64,000 nt of DNA from the NCBI GenBank assembly GCA_000151295.1, contig GG745346.1, positions 97,117 through 161,116 on the forward strand. The letters are read 5' to 3'. The DNA is from Allomyces macrogynus ATCC 38327. Lineage: Eukaryota; Blastocladiomycota; Blastocladiomycetes; Blastocladiales; Blastocladiaceae. A program made the translations under genes and the position numbers. A model generated the notes under the pieces. It did not search any database. It was given only the letters and a program-made list of their open reading frames with translations, and had not been told where the DNA came from. Shown in pieces: positions 56,519 to 64,000 of this stretch (positions are counted from its first letter, which is position 1; each line of letters starts with the position of its first letter).

Positions 56519-57328
56519 TCAATGGACGCAGAGCGACAACAGGCGCTCCTTGAACGCCTCTTCCGTGACCATCCACATGCGGAAGTTTCCCGCCTTGATG
56601 GCGGCGAGTTTCTTTTCCTTGCCCCAGCCGCGAAGATCTGCGTCCTTGTTGATCGCCTCGCGCATCTTCTTCAGTGCGGTCTCATAATCTCTAAACTTGG
56701 ACCTGTTGATGACCAGGGCCAGCCATCCAACTGTGTAGTAGTACACGCCGTCCTTGACCACGACCACGTCCATTTTTGGCATGGCCCGCTTGGTTTTGCC
56801 GGGCTCGACCACCTTTTTTTTGTCCGCCAACATGCGCCGTTGGTGGACGTTCTTCAGGAACGGGCGCACAAGGCATGGCATGTCGTCCGTCACCTCGTGA
56901 ACAGCAATGGCATCGACGACGTCAACGGTCTTTTTGCCAGACGGTACTGCCATCGAGTACCGCAAATCCACGGTCGACGACCTCGACGCGGAATCAGCAG
57001 CAGCCGCAGGTACCGCAGTGTTCTCCGCAGCGTCCATGCTGTCCGATGTGTTGGACTCTAGCAACATGGCTCCTTCGCGCATCACCTTTTCCATGTCCTG
57101 CTTGAGCTTCTGCAAAGACGTGATGAGTGGCCAGTTGAGCGTCGCAGACGGGTTACCGTCTTGATAATCAGAGATGGCCGCGCCAAGTTGCTCAATGAAC
57201 GCGTTCATGTGCGAGGTCTCAATGAGCATGGTCCGCGGCTGTGGTGTGTCGACGGGCGGCACTTGCTTGTTGGTCGACACCATGGCCTTGGCCGTGGCGG
57301 ACGCGCGATGCTTCGTGACGGTCGACAT
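56519..57328 (-). CDS. Orphan protein, single exon
   Basis: An uninterrupted 269-residue frame from the ATG at 57328 to the stop at 56519. The N-terminus is Lys/Ala/Thr-rich. A predicted helical part lies at about 40-90 (SHMNAFIEQLGAAISDY, LITSLQKLKQDMEKVM). A basic linker (ADKKKVVEPGKTKRAMPK) leads to a compact C-terminal unit (VVVVKDGVYYYTVGWLALV, SKFRDYETALKKMREAI, GWGKEKKLAAIKAGNF). The balanced composition argues for a real protein. No family is recognised. Confidence 0.6.
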   Translation of the reverse strand: MSTVTKHRASATAKAMVSTNKQVPPVDTPQPRTMLIETSHMNAFIEQLGAAISDYQDGNPSATLNWPLITSLQKLKQDMEKVMREGAMLLESNTSDSMDAAENTAVPAAAADSASRSSTVDLRYSMAVPSGKKTVDVVDAIAVHEVTDDMPCLVRPFLKNVHQRRMLADKKKVVEPGKTKRAMPKMDVVVVKDGVYYYTVGWLALVINRSKFRDYETALKKMREAINKDADLRGWGKEKKLAAIKAGNFRMWMVTEEAFKERLLSLCVH

Positions 57329-58706
57329 AGCGGCGAGAACGAAGGGTCTTCTGGTGCGAAGTCGGTGAAGCTGTGCCCGTCAGTTCAATGATCACGGATC
57401 TGGCCGCCAGCAACAGAGGAAAAACCGACCGGGAAAAACTGGGAGCGAGAGCAACAAAGAAGAACAGCAGTCTGGAGATAATGACGAGGAATTAGGACGT
57501 GGCGAGTGCGTGGTGAGATGTTTTTGCTGGATCACGCGCTTTGACGGCACGTACTGAAAACGACGGCGTGCGCAGAGATCTGGTAAGATGCAAAAGGGAA
57601 AATTGTGAGCTGTCAGCTTGGAGAGAACTGGGCACGCGTTGTCGTGTGGCCGAAGCGCACAAAACAAGCAACGAACCTTTCGCGATGGATAATCGTCGTC
57701 GTCTGTGGTGGGGGAGCGTCGGCGCTGACGGGGAGAGTGCCCTTTTGTACCCGAACCGACATGAGCAGCGCGAAAGCCGAGAGCAGCGCGACCGGAGCTT
57801 CAACGGGGACGTGGCGAGAAGAAGCGTGCGATCCCATTGGCCAACGACCACATCGCCCGTTGTGGCGCAGGCACGTGTTGATGAACAACCTTCGGACAGA
57901 ATCGGTTCATCCTCGCGTCATTTCATGGCCACACGTATGCCTGCCGCGATCCTGGCCCTGCATCGTGTTGTTGGTGACTCAGCTCACAGAGGCAACCCGT
58001 CGCCCCGAAACTCTTGCTTTCCAGCAAGAGAAGAGTGATGTCTCGCGCCATAGGCTTCGCGCGCAAGAAAATATGGGTTGTTCGATGAGATGACATGGCA
58101 GATGGGTTTACAACAAGGCTTCAAGGCCTTGCTACCTGGCATCCAAACGTGAGCCACATTGTGCCTTTGAATTTTGGCCCGTTTGTGAGCTGCGCTGCCA
58201 TCTATCCAGCGCAACAAATAATGAAACGACTGTCGAATAATTAGAGCTACATTGTCCAAGTAGCTCCACCTCCCCTCCAAAATGTACAAGCGGAGAACCA
58301 CGCAAACAGGAAAAACAGGCATGTTGCGTTTTATCGTACTGAGGTCAGACACGACTCGAGTTCATTCGCGCAAGTGAACGGCAACAGGTGGATTATGTCA
58401 AAATCGTTTCTAAAGCTTTGCTCCACGCTCGTTTCACGGGCGCGTTCGGATGCCAGCAGTTTGCGAAGAATCCGTTGTCATCCAAGACCTCCAGCCTGAA
58501 GTGACCCAGAGTGCCGATTTGACGCAAGTGCATGTGTTCCAAGTTGTGGATGGTAAACTACCTGAAGGACTGCCACCGACTCGAGGTTCGCTGGAAACGC
58601 CTATGCAACCATGTCAATTCAAGGACAACGCAAGCCCGTGAACCGAACCACGCGATACAGGCTGCTACGTTTGCCCATCATGTACGTGGGGCCGAATGCG
58701 CGCCAT
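57329..58706. other. Intergenic, 1.4 kb, no supported gene
   Basis: Short overlapping frames on both strands; nothing with domain or splice support. It holds the promoter of the orphan gene at 57328. Confidence 0.45.
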
Positions 58707-59454
58707 GATGTCTGAGACCAAGGACACGCTTGACCAGGATCGCGCTCTGCTTGTCAAAGAAGCCCGCCCAATCGTGTGCTGACCGCGTTGACCAAAAGGT
58801 ATCCAATATTTCTCGAATCAAAGCCAAATTCGAGCGCCACGAGCAAAGAATACCCAAGTATTATTTGGGCCAAGTTCTCAAGACGACGCTCACTGCCGTA
58901 CTCACCAAGTATGTCAACGCTGTAGCCGCAGCCGTAATCACAGGCCCGCTCGCGGTCCTGATTTCATGGCCGTGCACGATCGGCAAGATACGGTGGATCA
59001 GCTCAAGATAGAGCGCAAGAAACCCAAAGCGCTCATGGCCCAATTGCGCAAAGAAAAGAAGGCGGCTGATGCCGAGGTCAAAAGCATTGGCGAGCAGCTT
59101 GTGGCTATTGGCGAGTGGACCATCATGCTCGACGCCTTGCACGCTGCCGTTCAAAGCGATTCCATGTCGATCGCGGCGCTGCTCGCCATGCGCGAACCGC
59201 TCTTGCGGTTGGCGGTGGGCGTGACGCATGGAGTTATGAAGCCACAAGTTGACGACCTGATCAACTTGGCCGTGTCGTTTGTCGGCAACTCGGACGACAA
59301 GCACGCGTTGGGCAAACTGCTGCACGCACTCACGCCCAAGGTCGAATCTGTGTGGCTCGACGCTGTCAAACGCACTGGAACTGCAGGGCCTATAGAACCA
59401 TCATCAGATTGCTGCGCTGCTTGCTCGGCGCTCGACCATTGCTGGTGGCGCTGA
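58707..59454 (+). pseudogene. Frame-broken partial paralogue of the membrane-hairpin gene
   Basis: The ATG at 58707 begins MSETKDTLDQDRALLVKEA. The protein then continues in a second frame (KVSNISRIKAKFERHEQRI, then a hydrophobic AVAAAVITGPLAVLI) and from 58966 in a third (DQLKIERKKPKALMAQL coiled coil, MLDALHAAVQ, SIAALLAMREPLLRLAV, ending 59454). Each change is explained by one missing base. The order coiled coil, membrane segment, coiled coil, helical domain and the pattern V/I-AAL-x2-R-x2-L match the gene at 59983-62196, which is in the opposite orientation. The N-terminal half of that gene is absent. Sequencing errors rather than decay remain possible. Confidence 0.52.
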
Positions 59455-59982
59455 TCCCGAAGCAGTTTGAAGCGAATAGAAAGGAAAGAGGGGTCGGATT
59501 CAAAGCATGGGAGCTTCACGGCGAACAAACGCTCTCTGGAACCAATACATGAATGCAACTCAACCTCGTGCAACATGATGTTTCGCCGGGTCAGGAAAAC
59601 AAACAAATGGAGGACGAATCCATGCTGCTAATGGAAGCGAGCCATTCCTGTGTGCCATGCGAATGCTCGCACAAATCGATGCAGGTCTGGCTCGACCGCG
59701 TCGCCCGAGTCTGTAATCTTGCCAGCGCAGTTGAGAACACAACGGGATTGGGAGACGCTGGAAGCATGGGAAGACAACGCAGCCGCACACTCAAAGCGAT
59801 GCGTACATGCAAATCGATATACGGCACAGCTAGCTCATACCTAATGCGAAACAAATCCTGTATCGCTCAGTGTGGGCAAATGGATGACCTGACCCCAGAA
59901 GGCTCGGAAAAATGGTCACTTCTTCACGTCCCAATAATCGGACATATACAAATGAACCTACTCCACCTTACACCATTGCGAC
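59455..59982. other. Spacer between the inverted paralogues
   Basis: About 530 bases between the convergent stops of the two related genes. Short frames only. Confidence 0.45.
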
Positions 59983-62196
59983 TTAAACTTGCAGATTGGC
60001 TAAACCAATTTGCAGATCCAGATCCATCAGATCCGTGCCTGCATCAAGATCCGGAGGAAGGTCGTTGTTCGGTTCGATCGCAGGCAGTTCAGGACCTGGA
60101 GGCTGCAGCTGGTCCAGATCCCAATTGTAGAGCTTCACGTATTGCTCCAATGCGGCGCTCGCGTAGTGAACGTTGGGAACCGGCGGACCTTGCGCTGCTA
60201 CCCTGACCTTCTGCTCGGCATTCGGGTTGAAAAGGGCCGGCATTGCAATGACGGCCGGACGCGCTGCGGCCGGTTCGGATCCCGTGTGCGCCGAACTCTC
60301 GTCCCGTGGTTTCTTGACCTGCGCGGCGAGCGAGATCAGGAGGTCGCGCACCTGGCCCGCGTCGTCGCCCGTGGTCCTCAAGAACGCCGCGCCGAGTTCG
60401 GCCAAGTCCTCGTCGCGCATGGGTAAATCGGCCACCGCCCGAGAACAGAGTTTGATGAGCGCGTCGCGCGTCGGGATCAGTGCCGCGACTGACACGTCGT
60501 TGCCCGTCGGGCACGCGTCGCGCACGGACTTGAGCATGTCGAGACACTTGGCAATGGCTTTGATGTTGACTGTTGCGGCCGGCATCATGTGTTCGACCCT
60601 GGTCTTCCCGGCCGTCAGCTCGGGCAACCGGTTCTTGGCCTCGTCGCTCGCAACTCGCAACTGCTGCGCCTTGCTCTCGCTTGCCTGCATGAGCCCGACC
60701 GCGCCGGCCGCGAGCATGCACACGGCCATGACCGTGACCACAGGGCCAAAGTGGTTGGCGGCCACCGAGGTGATGCCGACCAGCACGACCATGACGCCGG
60801 GCATGTAGACCTTGAGCTGGCTCTGCCGCGCAAGGGCGGCGTCGGCCGTGGCCATCGTCTCAGTGCATTCGGCGATGCGCTGGTCATATTCCTTGATCTT
60901 CTTGGCAATCGCGTCGCGCCGCAGTTGAAGAATTTGATGCTTCTCGTCGAGCAACTTGGACCCGGCTTGGAGCAGGTCCAGGAGCGCCTACAGGGGCCCA
61001 GCCATCAGATTACGGCGTGTTCCCGGCGCCATGCTCTCGCTCGTGTCGGCCAAAGCCAAAGCCAAAATATTACGTACAGGAATCCACATTTCCAAAGCGG
61101 TCATTTTCGGCAACTTGGCCGTATGCGCCGAGACGGCCAACCCGAGCCGCTTGAAGTTGATGAGGATATCAATGACCAGGGCGAGCTGCTGGTAGTAGAA
61201 GGCCAGGCGCGGCGGCCGGTCGACGAGCGGCATCGTCGTGGTCGCGGGGATCGCCGTGAACTGGACGCCGCGCGCGTCGAGCAGGGCCTGAATTGGCGCG
61301 ATGCGGTCGCTCACGTTGAGGTAAGAGCCGCCGTCCATGATCACGGTGCGCGGCTCGTAGTTGATCATGATGTAGGCCAGGTTCGGGCACAGCGACGCGA
61401 ATTGGTCGACGAACATCGTGAGCGTATGCTCGTTTTGGCCGACTTGGAAACTTTTCATGGGAGTGGGGAGAGTGAGATTCGGTGCCTGCACGCAAGTCGA
61501 TGATTTGGGGCCAGAAGTGGCTACGCACTCGGTCACGAAAAACAGGCCGTAGAGCGCGCCGTCGGCACGGTAGGCCAGGCGCAGAATCGCAAAGAGCACG
61601 TCGAGGTACGCGTACGGATGCGAGTTCTTCAGGGCCAGCAGCACCGCCGGTTGCGGGAACAAGAGAAACTCGACCGTGACCAACTCGTCCTTGCTGTCCT
61701 TGTCCTTGACCTGCACCAGCTCGAGCTTGTCCGACTTGATGCCAAACAGCCGCGATGCCGACTCGGTCTCCTTGACTAACTCTGCGAGCGACTTGGGCGC
61801 GTCGTTCGACCCGGGCTCGCGCAGCGCAAACGTGCTCTTCTTGACTTGGCAAGTATACAGTTGCACGGCCGCGTTGTCGTCGCAGTGCGGTAGCGGATAG
61901 GTCATCGGCTCGCCAATGTACTGGCCGCCCGCGATCCAGTCGATGGTGTTCGACGCGAGGTCCGCCGGGCTGTCGCCATCGCCCGAGATCAGGACGCGTA
62001 TTGTCGTCATCGAGACCGGCAGCGGTGCCTCTTCAAAATTGGCCCCTGCGGCGAGACCTTTCTTGGCAAGGACCAACGGGTCCGGATCCGCCGCGGGCGG
62101 TGCCGTCGCTGGCTCGGCGGCACCATACTTGGGCGGCGGGGCGGCGCTTTCAGATGAAGACGACGCGGACGGCAGCGTGATAGTGTTGGTGGCCAT
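59983..62196 (-). CDS. Unassigned protein with membrane hairpin between coiled coils
   Basis: Two exons in phase 0: 62196-61078 and 60987-59983, 707 residues. The donor is GTACGT and the acceptor ...CCCCTGTAG; the 90-base intron contains in-frame stops, so it must be removed. Residues about 1-55 are low complexity. About 60-370 form an alpha/beta-looking region (TTIRVLISGDGDSPADL, VTVEFLLFPQPAVLLAL, YIMINYEPRTVIMDGG) with no P-loop. A coiled coil (about 385-430) leads to two closely spaced hydrophobic segments (about 434-476, MPGVMVVLVGITSVA and VVTVMAVCMLAAGAVGL), another charged helix and a helical domain (CLDMLKSV, VSVAALIPTRDALIKL). The tail is acidic and Pro-rich. The ATG at 62196 has good context; one at 62226 is 10 codons upstream. 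Function unknown. Confidence 0.78.
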
Positions 62197-62577
62197 GGCG
62201 GCGAGAGAGGGGGAGAAAGAGCACATCTACGGGGGCTTGGGGTACTTGAACTGCGAAGCATCGGCGCGTGTCGGCAGGAGCTCCATGGAAACGCTGTTGC
62301 CGACGTGTCGAAGGCCTGCATCGCCAGAATAGAAGGCGGACATGTCAGTTACGCCACACATCCTTTCTCCAGACGAGCGTCGACTGCTTCCGATGCTGCG
62401 CCCATGCAGCTGCGACCCGCTTCCAGCGCGCTGGTCAGAGGCTTGGCACAGTTTGGCTCGGACAACCTGGTTGGCGAAGGCAGCAAGGGCTCACGACGCG
62501 TCAAAGATGGTGGTAGCTGTCATGTTCAAGTCGTGACTGCGTTTCTCCACCCGCGGCCGAAGGACGGGCTCCCCGTA
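62197..62577. other. Spacer upstream of the membrane-hairpin gene
   Basis: Ordinary-looking sequence with short frames only; presumably the promoter of the gene starting at 62196. Confidence 0.4.
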
Positions 62578-63245
62578 AAAAGGGGGGGGGGGGTAAAATC
62601 TACCCCGGGGGCGTTTGACCCCCCCTAGGACGCAAACCAGTATAGGGGGGGAAAAGGGGGAAGGACCCCCCGGGGGGCCATTTGCGGCCTCTCCCCCTTT
62701 TTACAAAAGAAAAATTTTTTGTTAAAACCCCCCCCCCCCCACACCCCAATAATTGTTCGAGGCAACACACCGCCCCGTTCTTTTTTTCCCCAATCTTTTG
62801 AAAAAATATAGACCCCCAAACCCCCCTTTTCAGGGCCCCCCCGGCCGGTGGGGGGGGGCCTTTTTCAGAATAAGGGCTTTTTTTTGTTTTTTGATTCGGG
62901 GGCACAAAATTTCTCTTCCAAAAAATCCCCAGAAGATTTCCCTGGTTAGGTCAGGTTCCCGTTTTGGCAAAAATTTGGGGGGAAATGGCAGAGAGAAGTC
63001 CCCCAAACCGGGGGGCGGGCCAAACGGCCCCCGCGTTTTGCCCTTTTTGGGCGCCCAAATAACGCCCCCCCGAACATGGAAGATGGGGGGGGTAGAAGGG
63101 GTTCCCCGGGGGCGCGCCCCCACAAAAAGTCCCTTGGTGGGTTGGAAAACTGTTGGGGGTTTCCTTGTGGGAGAACTGGGTTTTTGGGACACCCGGGCCG
63201 GCTACCCCGCCCCAAAGACCCCCCCCCCCCCCCCCCCCCACACCA
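62578..63245. other. Low-quality homopolymer-rich sequence, no N marked
   Basis: Dense runs of G, C, A and T (for example G12 near 62582-62593 and a C run at about 63220-63239) replace normal sequence. It resembles the noisy contig end at 21668 and even shares a motif with it in inverted orientation. It interrupts the 3' part of NUP49. It is probably an unmarked join or read-end noise. Confidence 0.72.
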
Positions 63246-63255
63246 CGTAGCGTAC

Positions 63256-64000
63256 CTTCGGCAGCAACGACCGACGACGCGCGCTTCTTCTTCTTGCCGG
63301 CCTTGCCAAACGGGTTCTTGCCGTCGCCGTGGTACTGGCGGCGGTAGACGAGATACTGGTCGCGCAATTTCTCGACCTGGTTGTGCAGCGCGGCTACTTG
63401 GCTGGCCAGCAGCAGGAACGAGTTGTTTTGCGCGCGAATCGTCTCGGCCACGGCATGCGGCGACGGCGGCTGCGACCGCGCGAGCGACGCAACATGGTCC
63501 TCGATTTCCTAGCAATCCACCAAAACGAACCGTCAGCGACGAACCTCGCCAACAAAAAAGAGTGACCACATACCGCCAGCCGCTGCGCATACTCGGCCGC
63601 ACGTGTCCGAAACTCGCCCTCCTTTTCCGTAAAGTACCGCACGATCGAGTAGGTGCGGTTATACGCCATCTCGGCGGTGGTCCCCTTTTTCACGGCGTCC
63701 AAAATACGGCCAGCCACTTCCACGCGGTTCAGCTCGGTGCGCACCGACGACCGCAGCGTCTGGATCGCGGCCATGTCGCGGTCGAGCATCGTGGCAATGT
63801 TGCCGTAGCACTTGCGCAGCCGTGAGACGTCGTCGGTCAGCGCCTCGATAAAGTCGCCCACTTCCTGCGACTGCAGCTGGTCGGCCATATGGATTTGGTC
63901 ATGGATGAGCATGCTAGAGGGAGCGGGGGATCGGAATATCAGCGGCCATGCTGCATAACAATGGACAAGGACAATAAACGAGCGCACCCAATGTCGGTCA
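63256..64000 (-). CDS. NUP49: Nucleoporin Nup49/NUP58, coiled-coil part (partial at both ends)
   Basis: Central-channel nucleoporin that forms a trimer with Nsp1/NUP62 and Nup57/NUP54 (family knowledge). Two exons are visible: 63913-63574 and 63508-63256, joined in phase 0 (donor GTATGT, acceptor ...TTGCTAG). Family features: IHDQIHMADQLQSQEV, NRTYSIVRYFTEKEGEF, EYAQRLAEIEDHV, then LASQVAALHNQVEKLRDQYL, YRRQYHGDGKNPF and a basic KKKKR segment. The FG-repeat N-terminus lies beyond 64000: the first exon seen begins at an acceptor (CCCTCTAG) with two bases supplied from upstream. After the GTACGC donor at 63255 the sequence is unreadable, so the final exon is missing. Confidence 0.86.

Overview
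This window is nuclear DNA from a eukaryote, most likely an early-diverging, GC-rich fungus. The evidence is multi-exon genes with short introns (mostly about 50-110 bases), strong GTACG/GTATG/GTGCG donors, occasional CTGAC-like branch sites, strongly GC-biased third codon positions, and fungal-type core genes (PCF11, FIS1, SmE, Nup49/NUP58, AUH, Aim32, an aquaglyceroporin). FHIP, a ZNFX1-type helicase with an RZ finger and NUP58-like coiled coils fit a zoosporic lineage such as Blastocladiomycota or Chytridiomycota. That placement is inference. The assembly has a 100-N gap (21568-21667), two stretches of low-quality homopolymer-rich sequence (21668-21909 and 62578-63245) and several probable one-base indels inside genes.

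Layout, left half. 0-12 kb: an unassigned multi-pass membrane protein (-), a P-loop protein of unknown family (-), a small membrane protein (+), a PAP2 lipid phosphatase with four exons (+), a five-exon MFS transporter (+), and converging on it a mitochondrial Aim32/sucraseferredoxin gene whose frame breaks three times (-). 12-21 kb: FHIP (dynein-adaptor family, -) and PCF11 (+) are divergent, followed by FIS1 (-). 21-32 kb: the gap, a truncated Ser/Pro-rich protein (-), mitochondrial AUH (+), a puromycin-sensitive-type M1 aminopeptidase (-) and an aquaglyceroporin (-).

Right half. 34-37.5 kb: a tandem array of three paralogues sharing a C-terminal domain, only one of which has a MYND zinc finger. 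38-45 kb: a 2277-residue ZNFX1-like RNA helicase with three CCCH fingers at its N-terminus, NFX1-type fingers and a terminal RZ finger. Then come a coiled-coil inner-membrane-like protein (+), the spliceosomal protein SmE (-), and head to head with it a cPLA2-family phospholipase with a long novel N-terminal region (+). 52-59.5 kb is decayed sequence: a broken copy of the phospholipase 3' end, a relay of short reading frames with a 21-base repeat, an orphan gene, and a frame-broken partial paralogue of the next gene. 60-62 kb: an unassigned protein with a membrane hairpin between coiled coils (-). 63-64 kb: Nup49/NUP58 (-), whose 3' end runs into low-quality sequence and whose 5' end is outside the window.

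The genes do not form one pathway. Recognisable roles are mitochondrial (FIS1 fission, AUH leucine catabolism, Aim32 redox), RNA biology (PCF11, SmE, ZNFX1), transport and lipids (MFS, aquaporin, PAP2, cPLA2), and nuclear pore and motor adaptors (NUP49, FHIP). The least-described material is the membrane-hairpin family with its inverted partial copy, the MYND/non-MYND array, and the CCCH-ZNFX1-RZ fusion. All exon joins below were deduced by eye from splice signals and preserved reading frame; none has been checked against transcripts.
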